64,000 bases of DNA from Symbiodinium natans (taxonomy: Eukaryota; Sar; Dinophyceae; Suessiales; Symbiodiniaceae). The stretch spans positions 1-64,000 of the forward strand of contig CAJNDS010000308.1 of the NCBI GenBank assembly GCA_905221605.1. Reading direction: 5' to 3'. A program made the position numbers and the translations under genes. Positions 45,981 to 57,188 of the stretch are shown piece by piece; positions within the stretch are counted from its first letter, which is position 1; each line of letters starts with the position of its first letter. The notes beneath the pieces are model-generated. The model was not told where the DNA came from, did no database searches, and saw nothing but the letters and a program-made list of their open reading frames with translations.

Positions 45981-46399
45981 AGGTCGACCCTTCGAGTCGC
46001 GAAATACCCGAAGGACCCCCCCCTAACTGCTCTAAGCCCCCCTAAGGTGGCAACACATCAGAATAAACTCTAAAAGAAATCATAATCAATAACAGTATCT
46101 AACCACTAATACTACGATACAGCAGTCAATAATATCATATAAGGTTGGTCACCATTGATTAGGCGGATGGTTTAGGCTGAGGGATTCACTGCGGAGTTAC
46201 TGGTGGCCTCAGGATAGTCTTCCTGTTCTGCAAAGATGCCGACAACCCTAACCCCCGCAAACCCTTCTTTCAACGGTGCACGTCTCCGACTTAACCAGGC
46301 GCACATCCCGAAACTCCCACACCTATAGACCCACCCGACAACCTCGCACGACATTCCGGGGTTTGGGTTTAGGGTTTCGGGGTTAGGGTTTAGGGTTTC

Positions 46400-47330
46400 G
46401 GGTTTTGGGTGCCGGGGACCCGGCCGAATCCGCATTGCCCGCCTTGCATGGCAGCGGCTTTCCTGTTGGATGTGGTAGTGACATGACCACTGCTCTGAGG
46501 TTCCATCCCTGCAACTCTAAAAAAAATATGGGGGTTTCCCAAAATAGGGGTGCCCTTTTTGGGAGGTTCCCATAACAAGGATTTGAGTGTTTTTGGGGTA
46601 TTTGAGGGTACCCTATTTTGGGATACACGCGTATGGGCTTGGGGTCGATGGATTCTGCTAGAACATTTGAAAAGGTGTGGACCTTGAAAACATGCTTGCC
46701 GCTTGTTGGCATTTGCGTGTTGGGAGCCTGTTCGAGGGTGCTGAAATGTTCCTGGAAGCGTGCCATTGTCAAACGTCGCGCATCTGCGACAACCTCTTCA
46801 CTACAGCACACCACGTTTTGCCGTGCATTTTTGTGCAGTGCTCAGATCAAGTAGCCCTGACCCCCAAACATCCCCAAACCCTAAACCCTAAACCTCCTGG
46901 ATGTGTACATGGGCTTGATCATTCGGGGTTCCTACTGCAATACGGACAAAACATTCAGGGTGCTCAAAAAGGGCCATCATTTACAACTTACAGAAATGCC
47001 ACAAACATTGAGTTGGTGCATTCATTATGTACTCGTATAAAGAAAACAACGACCTTGTGTGTTTTACTGGACTGGTGATCTATGCATGGTGCTAAGTAAA
47101 GTTGCATGCTGTGGTGGTACATCAGAGCAGGCCGTATCCCACATGTATGCTGTGGTTGCCTATGGCCTGCGGAGAGGGTGCCACAAAACAAGCGGCAGAA
47201 CAACTGCACAATCATGTATACACTACGTACAGAGGATAGTGCACCCGCCCCCGCAGTAGAGCAGGATTGGGCCATGGCAAAGTATGGCATCGAAGCACTA
47301 CCATGACCTTAGGTTTAACAGGGAAGGCCC
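46400..47330. other. Unique repeat-poor block
   Basis: About 900 bp with frames of 100-143 codons on both strands and the 87-bp inverted-repeat element at its left end. No product recognised; it may be a decayed mobile element. Confidence 0.4.
46537..46623. mobile_element. 87-bp element with 13-bp terminal inverted repeats
   Basis: TCCCAAAATAGGG at 46537-46549 and its exact reverse complement at 46611-46623. No coding capacity; resembles a miniature inverted-repeat element. Confidence 0.6.
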
Positions 47331-47400
47331 TGTATAGGGGCAACTACTCAGGGTTTAGGGCTCTACTCTGAGCTAAGGACCCAAACCCTAAGCCCTGAAC

Positions 47401-47459
47401 CCATGGTGTTGCAGACGAGCTTCTTGGCCCTCTTCATCTCGAGAGCCACACGGTTTCGC
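47401..47459 (-). CDS. Candidate exon
   Basis: Between CACAG|GCGA and ATGG|GTTC the minus strand reads RNRVALEMKRAKKLVCNTM, a basic amphipathic helix. Possibly part of the same upstream gene as the coiled-coil candidates. Confidence 0.35.
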
Positions 47460-49042
47460 CTGTGACACGAAATCGGGTTAGTTTCGGGCTTGAAGACCCA
47501 AAGCCCGCAAGCCCCAAGCCCCAAACCCTACTCAAAACCCAAAGCCTTGAATCGAAACCCTATAAAACCCTAAACGGTTTAGGGTTTAGGGTTTGGGGTT
47601 TAGGGTTTAGGGTTTAGGGTTCAGGGTTCAGGGTTCCCAAAAGCCACGCCACAGCGGGGGGTATGGGGGGAAAGGGGGAAAGGGGGGAGCCTACACCCCA
47701 AGACCCTAAAACCTGAACTGAAACCTCCTAAAACCAACCCACAACCGCACCGCGGAGGGGGGGGGGAGAGGGGGACCCAGAAGCATCGGGAGCCCAGAGC
47801 GCCTGATCATGTAGAGGGTCTACCTTCAGAACCGCGAAAATTTAACTTGTTTAGGTTGTGACTGTAAGACACCTGAGAGAACGCCGAGGTAACCTAGTAC
47901 AAGACATTGGCATTGAGGTTCCTAACGCAGGGTTTAGGGGTTGTAGTTTAGGGCTGCAGGCAGCTGAGAAACCGACACCCCAAAAACTGCACACCAAGTC
48001 TAACCCCTAACCCCTAAAGTCTCGTTACCCAGAGCCTTTCGGAGGCGAGCCCTCTGCATGGGGGTGCGAGACCACCCCCACGAACGCTACCGTCCCCATA
48101 GTCCGAGGAGCACGAACTAAGCAATCAAATTCGAACAGCCCGAAATGCAGACTTCTTGCCCGAGACCCCACTACTCGTCATTCGTGCGCACTGCTAGGGG
48201 GATGTAGATCCCCAGTTCAAGTCCTAAATCCTAACCCTTCCCCCGGCACCCCTCAACAAGAAACATTTACATCCCAACATCCCATGAGCACATGCCTGCG
48301 ACGGACCTCCGAGGGCGCGCAGACCTGGGCCAGAGACTTGAGAACAACCCTCAGGGCTTACATAGAGTCTTGACACTCCCAGCCGCAGAACCTGGTGGAG
48401 GCCTATGAGCTCTCTAAGCCCCTAAACCCTAAACCCTGAAAAATTGCCCTTTAACATTACCGAGAGAGCACACCGAGGTCGGCCCGCCGCCCACATGCAC
48501 CATGCTGCTGCACCGTTTGTCTACCCGGTGTGCACAAGTCTCCCGGAACGCTTCTGCAAGCTCAGTTTGTTGGTGTCACAAGTTAATATTCCCTAAGTTT
48601 TTCTAGGGGGAGTGCTTGTTTTGGGGGGGGTATTAGGGCAACCGCAGTCTGAGGCCCCCTTTGTCTATTGCTGGTCGCAAAAACCCAAGTACCGAGCTCT
48701 CTAAGGCCCAGCTAAGCGCCAGAGCCCATCCAAGAAGCTATGCCCGTCCGACTCCGCCCTAAACCCTAAACCCTAAACCCTTTAGTATACCTTTTGGGGT
48801 AGGGGGATAAGGATGCTCCAACTTTCTGGAGTTTCCTGTAAGGGCCTGGGCTTCAGACCTGGGTTTCCTTCTTGACAGACGGTCCAAGATATGTTTGGGG
48901 GGAGTTTCCCGTAGTAACCGGGTGCACCATTGGCTATGACTGCATTCAAAAATACTGTCTCTACTTAACCCCAGAAACCTCAGATCCCCCAAGCCCTCAG
49001 CCTTGATTCCTGGATATAGGGCTCCAGAGGGCAGGTCCGAAG

Positions 49043-49138
49043 CATGGTAGCCCAGTAGCCATATTATGATAAGGGCTTTATTTTATAAAGGAAACCATAC
49101 ACAAAAAAAAGAAGGGTAAAGGGCACCACTGGGTACCA
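49043..49138. mobile_element. Short element, inverted ends, copy near 791-957
   Basis: Begins near GTAGCCCAGTAGCC and ends near GGGCACCACTGGGTACC, imperfect inverted ends. The copy at 791-957 ends GGGTACCACTGGGCTAC and contains a CCCTAAA array at its centre. Confidence 0.5.
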
Positions 49139-50799
49139 AGGCAGAAGCACCTAAGATTCTGAACATTGGGCGGGGGTTCAGGGTGCTTAGGTGCAGGGCT
49201 TCCGGGGCTTCTGGAGCTTCTGAAAGCTTCGGTCGTTGAACCCTCAACCCTAAACCCTAAGCCCTAAACCCGAAACCCGAAACCCTAAACCCTAAACCGT
49301 GGACCTTCCCGATCATCTTGTTGACCTTGAGATGGAGAGCTTCAGACTCAAGAGCCGATACGCGAACACCGAAACCCGCAAGGAGCACCAGCCAAGGCCC
49401 AAAAGCCCTAAACCCTGAACCCCTAAACCCCTAAACCCCTAAACCCCTAAACCCCTCAACCCCTCAACCCCTAAACCCCTAAACCCCTAAACCCCTAAAA
49501 CCCTAAAACCCTAAACCCTAAACCCTAAACCCCTAAACCCAAAAACCCGAAGCATGGGTCCTACCAGTATCTCTACTGCCCGAGTGGCATGGCAATGAGT
49601 GCAGTCATCACCCATCCTCGAAATGGCTTGGGGCTTGAAGGAGGTGTTCTTGTGTTGGGTTGTGGGCTTTGGTCTACAAACTCTAAACACCTTGACGGAT
49701 AAAACCGGGGCCTAATTGGTTCTTGGAGAGGGGCAGGGAGCGATTTCGTCACCCTCAACCCTAAAACCCTAAACCCTCAACCCTAACCCCTAAACCCTAA
49801 ACCCTAAACCCTAAACCCTAAACCCTAAGCCCTAAGCCCTAAACCCTAAACCCTAAGCCCTACCACCTCAGCTTCATCCTCAAACCCTGAGCCACACATC
49901 CTCACAAGAAACAAGTGTTCCGCCCCGTCCCTCCGAAAGCCCTAAACCCCATACAGCCTGAGGGCTTAGGGTTTGGGGCTCAGGGCTTAGGGTTTTGGGT
50001 TTCAGGTTTAGGGTTTTGGGTTTTGGGTTTTGGGTTCAAGGTTTAAGGTTTCAGGTTTAAGGCTTCAGGTTTAAGGTTGAAGGCTTAAGGTTTAGTAAGG
50101 GAGGTTCGACATGCACCAGACCCATCTCAGAGAGGAGGAATCCCCGGGTTACGGCAGCTTGCAGGACAGTGGAGGGGAGCAAGAGGCTCAGGGCAAACCT
50201 AAACCCTCAACCGCCTACACCGTTTAGGGTTAAGAAATTTAGGGTTTATGTAGGGTTTGGGGTTTAGGGTTTAGGGTTTAGGGTTTAGGGTTTAGGGTTT
50301 AGGGTTTAGGGTTTAGGGTTTAGGGTTTAGGGTTTAGGGTTTAGGGTTTAGGGTTTAGGGTTTAGGGTTCTAAAGTTGGCTGGAGAACCCCAAACACTGA
50401 ACCAAGCCAGAGGCACCTGCAGCCGTTGCCTGCAGCCGGCATGGAGAGCATTTGGGGGAGGGTTGGGGTTTAGGGTTTAGGATTTAGGGTTTAGGGTTTA
50501 GGATTTAGGGTTTAGGGTTTAGGATTTGGGGTTTAGGGCTTAGTAGGATTTCGGGTTTAGGGTTGAGGGCTTAGGGTTGAGGGCTTCGGGTTTTAGGGCG
50601 AAGGGGGAGAAATGTAAGAGTGTGCGCTGGTCCCTGGAGCTGCTCCTCAAAAGGCACAGCTTAGGACCAGCAAAGAGCTGAAATCTGGAGTGCAGGATTA
50701 AAGGCGATTGCGTCGCCCTAAACCTCAAACCAAGCGCTGTTGAGCTTCAGCACCTGAACTCAAAACGCATCTGAAGGCGCCTAAACCGTACACCCTAAG

Positions 50800-51145
50800 C
50801 CCTAAGCCCTAAATCCTTATACCTTTGAACCCTTAAACCCTGAAACCCTTAAACCCTTAAACCCTGAAACCCTGAAACCCTTAAGCCCTCAAGCCCTTAA
50901 GCCTTAAACCCTTAAACCCTTAAACCCTTAAACCCTTAAGCCCTTAAACCCTTAAACCCTTAAGCCCTTAAACCCCCCAAAACCCTTAAACCCTGAAACC
51001 CTTAAACCCTTAAACCCCCCAAAACCCTTAAACCCTGAAACCCTTAAACCCTTAGACCCCTAAACCCTTAAACCCTGAAACCCTTAGACCCTTGAACCCT
51101 TAAACCCTTAAACCCTTGAACCCTTAAACCCTGAAACCCTTAACC
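50800..51145. repeat. (CCCTTAAA)n 8-mer array
   Basis: Mixed CCCTTAAA, CCCTGAAA and CCCCCCAAAA units. Confidence 0.93.
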
Positions 51146-51227
51146 CCATCCCCAGAGAGCACCCACTGGAGATCCCAGCCCACAGTGAATCCCAGGTGCT
51201 ATACTAGACCCTTCAGTTCGAGCTTCC

Positions 51228-51530
51228 GGGTTTAGGGCTTAGGGCTTAGGGCTTAGGGCTTAGGGCTTAAGGCTTAGGGCTTAGAGCTTAGGGCTTAGGG
51301 CTTAGGGCTTAGGGGCTTAGGCTTTGGGCTTAGGGCTTAGGGCTTAGGGCTTAGGGCTTAGGGCTTAGGGCTTAGGGCTTAGGGCTTAGGGCTTAGGGCT
51401 TAGGGCTTAGGGCTTAGGGCTTAGGGCTTAGGCTTAGGGCTTAGGGCTTAGGGCTTAGGGCTTAGGGCTTAGTTAGGGCTTAGGGCTTAGGGCTAGGGGG
51501 AGGGGTTAGGGCTTAGGGCTTAGGGCTTAG
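51228..51530. repeat. (TTAGGGC)n array
   Basis: About 300 bp, nearly uniform; passes into TTTAGGG-type repeat that continues to about 51,960. Confidence 0.96.
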
Positions 51531-52563
51531 GGCTTCTAGGGTTTTTAGGGTTTAGGGTTCAGGTTTTTAGGGTTTAGGCTTAGGGTTTAGGGTTCAGTGG
51601 TTAGGGTTTCAGGTTCATGGTTTTAGGGTTTAAGGGCTTATGGTTTAGAAGGGGCTTAGGGTTTAGGGTTTAGGGTTTAGGGGTTAGGGTTTAGGGGTTT
51701 TAGGGTTTAGGGTTTAGGGGGTTTAGGGTTTCTTAGTCCCTAAGGTTGAGGGCTGAGGGATAAGGGGCTGAAAGCTTAGGGTTTAGGGCTTGGGCCTAGG
51801 GGGCCCAACAAAAAGGTTTAGGGTTTAGGGTTAGGGTTTAGGGTTTAGGGTTTAGGGTTTAGGGTGGGTTTAGGGGTTAGGGTTTAGGGTTTAGGTTTAG
51901 GGTTTAGGGTTAGGGTTTAGGGTTTAGGGTTTAGGGTTTAGGGTTTAGGGTTTTGGAACTTAGGGGAGTTCTTCTCAAAGTGCTCCAGTCCACACTCCTG
52001 CCGAAGCTGCGCGTGAAGAAGAGGCAGGGGTAGCAGCGCCCTTCGACTGTTCTTGGACCATGCGCCTCGATTGACTTCCACGGGGTTTCGGCTTTCTGAA
52101 AAATGTAATCGGGCCCCCCCCCCCCCCCCCCCGAACCGAACTATCTCCAGGCAAGCCGCGCAGGAAACGGCCAAGAGGACCTGGGAAACTTCTTGGCTTC
52201 AAAGTTAACCCCTAAACCCTACACCCTAAACCCTAAACCCTGCTGAACTGGCATTCAAAAACATCACTCGCACTCGCAAGCGATCTACTAGAGACTGCTA
52301 CCAGCTGGGGCTTAGAGTTTCCGGCCTTCGGTGTCTGGGGTCTCGGCCTTTTGGGGTAGAACTGCAAGGGGAGGCATCTCATCGAAACTAGTACCGGGGT
52401 CGGAGAAATTGCCACTAATATTCCCTTCTGGCCCCTTGGTAATCATATTATACTCCAACTCTTCAAGCCCCCTATGTTACACCCTCACCTCCCGATACTA
52501 CTATTCCCTTCTGGTCTCTTCGTAATTATACTACAATAACCCCCAAAACCCTATTCTAGCCTC

Positions 52564-52663
52564 GGATGGCCCTTAAAGCCCTCTGAAAAATATTCCTAAA
52601 TATGGTCCTCTTAAGCCCAATGAGGGAAAATAAAAAAATCTTGAGGGCCTACCTAGTAGCTAT
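52564..52663. repeat. Dispersed ~95-bp family copy
   Basis: Same block order as 24028-24178, more than 27 kb away. Confidence 0.7.
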
Positions 52664-53280
52664 TCAGGCCCCTTTGTTTGCACCCTCACCTCCCTTCCGC
52701 GAATTTCTCACTTCCAAGGAACGGATCAGGACGCTGGGCCGGGGCCGCGGGAACGGGCACCTGGCGGGTTTAGGGTTTAGGGTTTAGGGTTTAGGGTTGA
52801 GGGTTGAGGGTTGGGGGTTGAGGGTTGAGGGTTGAGGGCTTAGGGTTTAGGGCTTAGGGTCCCCTAAGCCCTAAACCCGAAACCCCAAACCCCTAACCCT
52901 AAGTCTCTCATAAACCTCCGCACCCGGAGGCACAGTCGGCCTAGTCTGAGCCCTCAACCCTACGGGTTTAGGGTTCAGGGCTCAGGTGTTGAGGACCCCT
53001 GCTTGCTGGTCCGTGAGTCTACTCCTACAAGCCCGAACACTTTAAGGCCACGAAAGACCAAGGGTTAAAGGGCTAAACCCTAAACCCTAAACCCTAAACC
53101 CTAAAGCTCAAGGTGGTAAATTCGTCCAGAACGCCCTTCGCTTACCCCAAACCCGACAGGAAAGGATTTGGAGCCGAATCCCGTGTGATTCTTTGGGGTT
53201 TAGGGTTTAGAATTTAGGGTTTAGGGTTTAGGGTGCTTAGGGCTCAGGATGCGGGCACATCATCGAACGATACGGCCCCT

Positions 53281-53663
53281 CAACACTGAAAATTATTGTT
53301 ACCAGCGGAAAGCCCTAAACTCAACAAGTACAGTGCAACGCACTTTTTGTCTTGAGCCAACGAAGTAGCGTAAGTATGGTAATACAGCTGATATCTTGAA
53401 GTATCGACACCCCCCGCGCATCTTAGAGCAACGGAGAGGCGACACATCAGCTGTTCGCGACGCTACTTTGATTCAAATAAGTGATCTTGACACCATTGAC
53501 CAACAACTCGCTGCCAAACGACCCGGCAGGGTGTTGGTGCTTGCCCCACAGAGCTCAGCTCCGCGGCCCTGAAAGAAATGCTGACTAAGGTGGAAAAGGC
53601 AGCCAGCCCGTCAGAGCGGCGAAAACCAAGCCGTCAGGCTGATGTGATGCAAAAGGAAGGAAA
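53281..53663. other. 3' flank of the retroelement, no recognised feature
   Basis: Unique sequence downstream of the Tpt1-like frame, probably the element's 3' untranslated region and possibly part of an LTR. Without the other end I cannot identify an LTR, polypurine tract or target-site duplication. Telomere-like repeat resumes below about 53,235. Confidence 0.4.
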
Positions 53664-56600
53664 CTAGTAATCGCGCTTCCAAGCATCGGTGGCATAGTCC
53701 CATCGCCAGTTGTGCCAGCCACGAAGATAGGACTTCACGTGGTCGGGGCCCATGATCTGGAACGTGTTCGTGGAGCCGTGGACAGGGATCGCATAAAGCG
53801 CATTGTCCACTGACATGCCAGGAATGTCCAGGGCACGCATCACTGCCCACATGTAGCCCACCCAAGTTGGCCAATTAACATCCCGGTCACGGGTGTGATC
53901 AATGTCGGTGCCATTGACCACCTGACCCCAGGATACGACCCTGTCGAGCGTCTCGTAGATGGTCTGCATCCCACGATTCATGGCAACCTGCTCTCTCGTC
54001 GGAGGAGTGGCAGGCTCGACTACCATCGGTCGTGGGGCAGCCTCTGCGTCGATCGGCGCAGGGGCCGCCGCTTCCGCGGGGCGGGACAAACCCGGTGGGG
54101 CCGTCGCTTCCGCGTGGCGAGATTGGCCAGGGGATACGACCCTCTGTCTGGCAGTAGGGCGTTCCTCTGCGAATGGCCGGTTGTTTGCCATCGCGTCCCA
54201 GTCCGCGTCCGAGATGTAGGAACTCGGGAGCTGTGGAGGTCGCGGCTTGGACTTGACAGCAGTGCTTGGCGGCCGGGCGGCTGGTGATGAGGACCTTGTC
54301 AATGGTGCCGGCGGAGGTGGCCTCTTCGATGTCAACTGCATCACGGGGGGCGCCTTGACCTGCAGCGGTGCGCTTGGAGGAGGAGGCATTGCGTCAGCCG
54401 GGGGTGACTTCCACGGTGACTGCCTATCCCTCGACCTGCTCTCTGCGAGGCGACCCTCCCAGGTGCCGGGAGTGTTGGACCTTCCTCTGGAGGTTTGCGG
54501 CTGTTGCGCCCATGGCGGCGTGCGATCACTGGGCGCTGACGATGCTCTGTCTCTCCTCAGTCGATCAACCCGATCTTGAATCGTGGACCTGATGTTGCGT
54601 GTCCTGAAGCGGGTGAACTGGAGAAGCTGTGCCAGCTGACGATCTCCCAGAGAACTGAACCCTTCCGGGACGTGGATATCCTGCGTCATCTGCAGCGGTG
54701 GGGCAACTTCGCCCATTCTCGCTGAGTGAGGAAGGTCACGCCGGATGAGGTTGATGAGTTCCCCGAGGATACCGGCCATAGTCCTTCCGTTCGGATACCA
54801 CTTTTCACCGGGGGTATTTGTCATCAAGAAGAATCTGTCGTCCGTCGTCCTGTACACAGCGAACATGATGACGGCCATCTCAAGCACGGTGTAAAACCGG
54901 TCCTGGAAAGAGATGAAACAATCCGTCAGGATGTCGACAAACTCATCGTCGCTGCTCCAAATGTAGGCGAGCCGCCCGTCGACGTTGTGGTAGGCGTCGG
55001 TGCCTTCGGCAAACTTGCCTCCTGCCATCCCAGGGTTCGGGAGCCGAATGTCGGCGAACCTCGTAATCTGATTGAGGCTCGTGAAGCTGAAACCCTGTGA
55101 GATCCAGTTGAAGGCATCCATGGGCGACTCCGCCAGGATCGCGCCGAGGGTGATATCACCTCCTGTGCGCTCCTTGGCACGACTGAGCGACTTGTTGATC
55201 TTCGCCTTCAAGGTTGCTCCTGAGCTGGACTTGCGTCGATCCACGGTTGTGTCATCGATGCGGCGAGGATTCCGATGATCTCGATTGGAGTTCAGGCCAA
55301 TGGAAGGCTGAAACTCAAAGATGTTCATCGGCCTACCCCTCCGGGCGGCGTCATCGCGGGCCTCAAAGGGCTGCGCCATTTTCGCCAGGTCCGTGGGCAA
55401 GGTCAACCGCTCTTCACATTTGAGACACTTTGTGAGTCCGTCGATCAAGTCATTGCAGTCGCAGAAAGGACAGTTGAAGTTGGGGAACGCAACGCACTGT
55501 TGGTGCCTGAAGAACCTTGGGTCTCCTCGAAGCTTTCGATCCACCGTAAGTGCAGTCTGCGTGGGCAACACAAGTGCCCGCATGCCCCAACAGGCATTGT
55601 GAAGCGTAGGGTGAAGAGGATGCCCTTCCGGGATCCGAACCGGCTGACCACCATAGTCCCACTGTGGTTCATAGTGGAGCTGGAACGGAGTGTAGGCATC
55701 GGCTGCGAGAGGGGCCCACTCAGTGAAGTTTTCCTCTGGGGGAAGCTTCAGGTAGTCCAGGAAGCAAGTGGCCGCACCATCCGTCAGGCAACGGTAGGGA
55801 TCGTTGTCAAAGACGGGCAACACATTCCTGTGCGCGGTGAACTCCTTCACGGCCTTGTCGATGCGAAGTCGAGCATGCTCGTACGCCCTGTTGATCCAGA
55901 TCGGCTCATTCGAAGATCTCCGATAGGCGTAGACAAGGTAGCGATTGGACAACCAATCTGGGGTCTGCACCGCGCCAGCGGCCGTCTCAAAGATCCGAAC
56001 CCCGTCCAACGCAGCCATTTGGAGGTCGATCACGAACTCGATCTCGGCATCAGGCCTCACGCCCTCCATGCAGTCACGTTCCCATGCTGGTTTCGGTGAC
56101 ATCATGGCGTAAAATCTGCGACGACTCCCGTCTCGCGACATTCCTCCTGGGATGATACCGCTCTCGACGATGCTCCTGAAGTGGCGGAAGTAGGTGGAAT
56201 GATACCCCATCTTTGGCATCGTATGGAAAGTGCTGTGCGTGAAGCCAGCCTCTCCAACAGGAGGGAATTCGCGGAGACTGGGTTTCCACCCGTCGACCAG
56301 ATGGAAGGATCTGCGATTCACAAGCATGGGGTCAGAGTTCTCGGTCATGAGCGCCCCGCTGTGGCCTTGGATTGCGCGGCATCGCAAAATCCTCCCTCCC
56401 GGGTGGATGAGAAACTCGAAGCGTTCCTTCTCAGACGACTCGCATACCTGGAAGATCTGCTCCATACGGAGCCCGTTCCAAATCTGCCCCAACGCCTCGA
56501 AGAAAGCCGGGAAAGACGTTGTTCCATTCCCATCAAACTCAAGATGGGGTGCGTGGGCGCACTTTTTGGAGAAGCCGCGGAGCAGCCAAGTCATCTTTCG

Positions 56601-57188
56601 GCTCAATGTCTCGAGGGCATTGGGAGAGAGGTGGCGCCTGATCTGAATGACCGGCATCTCGCTACCGACGCACCAATATGCTGCTGACTCGTCGATGGTA
56701 GGACCATCCCTTCCGGGAGGTGCACGCGCGGGCATTGCCTTGGGCGGCGCAGCTCGGGAAGGAGCAGGCAAGACCTTGTTCCCCAGGTCGGTGACGTCTT
56801 CGCTGAGATCGATGAGGGTCTTATCCTGGCGGACCCTCTCTCTGGTCTGCTGCAAGATCTCTTCCACGGAGGAATCCGGCTCGTTGATGGGGAGGAGCGG
56901 TTCACACGCAATGTCTGGATCGTCAGGATCATTGATGACAATGGTGTCAACGCCGCGCTCCTTCTCAATCTCGACGGCCTGCTCATCATCGAGCTGGCCT
57001 TCGACCGAGTCGAGTGCCTCCAACAACCTCCTCACACGAGGGTTGTTCGCGTCGAAGAGGATCACCTTGTCATCATCGCCGCCAGACCCGTCAGGGTTGA
57101 GGTAAGCCCGGTCGTCCTCGGTGATCGGGACTGCACCCATCTCCGGGCGGTCTTCGTCCGATGGTCTTGGTGCCTTCCGGACAGCCAC
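53664..57188 (-). CDS. Retroelement-borne Tpt1/KptA RNA 2'-phosphotransferase-domain protein
   Basis: Open frame of 1,174 codons, the last coding unit of the retroelement. N-terminal 170 residues are acidic and Pro-rich. The Tpt1/KptA fold follows: an N-lobe with LSRKMTWLLRG (Arg204) and a CRAIQGHSG motif (His276, the family signature), then MGYHSTYFRHFRSI (His330) and RRRFYAMMSP for the NAD-binding lobe. Known family members remove an RNA 2'-phosphate using NAD+; whether this one does is unknown. Residues 573-591 hold C-x2-C...C-x2-C, zinc-ribbon-like. A long Pro/Arg-rich low-complexity stretch and a conserved-looking C-terminus follow. The first codon is GTG, and the frame overlaps the upstream SGNH frame by 127 bp, one base out of phase. 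The original protein may therefore be a fusion. Confidence 0.85.
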   Translation of the reverse strand: MAVRKAPRPSDEDRPEMGAVPITEDDRAYLNPDGSGGDDDKVILFDANNPRVRRLLEALDSVEGQLDDEQAVEIEKERGVDTIVINDPDDPDIACEPLLPINEPDSSVEEILQQTRERVRQDKTLIDLSEDVTDLGNKVLPAPSRAAPPKAMPARAPPGRDGPTIDESAAYWCVGSEMPVIQIRRHLSPNALETLSRKMTWLLRGFSKKCAHAPHLEFDGNGTTSFPAFFEALGQIWNGLRMEQIFQVCESSEKERFEFLIHPGGRILRCRAIQGHSGALMTENSDPMLVNRRSFHLVDGWKPSLREFPPVGEAGFTHSTFHTMPKMGYHSTYFRHFRSIVESGIIPGGMSRDGSRRRFYAMMSPKPAWERDCMEGVRPDAEIEFVIDLQMAALDGVRIFETAAGAVQTPDWLSNRYLVYAYRRSSNEPIWINRAYEHARLRIDKAVKEFTAHRNVLPVFDNDPYRCLTDGAATCFLDYLKLPPEENFTEWAPLAADAYTPFQLHYEPQWDYGGQPVRIPEGHPLHPTLHNACWGMRALVLPTQTALTVDRKLRGDPRFFRHQQCVAFPNFNCPFCDCNDLIDGLTKCLKCEERLTLPTDLAKMAQPFEARDDAARRGRPMNIFEFQPSIGLNSNRDHRNPRRIDDTTVDRRKSSSGATLKAKINKSLSRAKERTGGDITLGAILAESPMDAFNWISQGFSFTSLNQITRFADIRLPNPGMAGGKFAEGTDAYHNVDGRLAYIWSSDDEFVDILTDCFISFQDRFYTVLEMAVIMFAVYRTTDDRFFLMTNTPGEKWYPNGRTMAGILGELINLIRRDLPHSARMGEVAPPLQMTQDIHVPEGFSSLGDRQLAQLLQFTRFRTRNIRSTIQDRVDRLRRDRASSAPSDRTPPWAQQPQTSRGRSNTPGTWEGRLAESRSRDRQSPWKSPPADAMPPPPSAPLQVKAPPVMQLTSKRPPPPAPLTRSSSPAARPPSTAVKSKPRPPQLPSSYISDADWDAMANNRPFAEERPTARQRVVSPGQSRHAEATAPPGLSRPAEAAAPAPIDAEAAPRPMVVEPATPPTREQVAMNRGMQTIYETLDRVVSWGQVVNGTDIDHTRDRDVNWPTWVGYMWAVMRALDIPGMSVDNALYAIPVHGSTNTFQIMGPDHVKSYLRGWHNWRWDYATDAWKRDY

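Larger units (their letters stand above)
47460..53280. other. Repeat field before the retroelement
   Basis: Degenerate and clean arrays (clean ones at 50240-50370 and 51800-51955) with unique islands at 47820-48420, 48480-48720, 49560-49740, 51960-52210 and 52240-52750. No feature supported beyond those listed. Confidence 0.5.

Noticed and set aside
55275-56099. 274-codon plus-strand frame, and a similar one at 57263-58084
   Set aside because: Both are antisense shadows of the Tpt1-like and SGNH coding frames, which have recognisable motifs.
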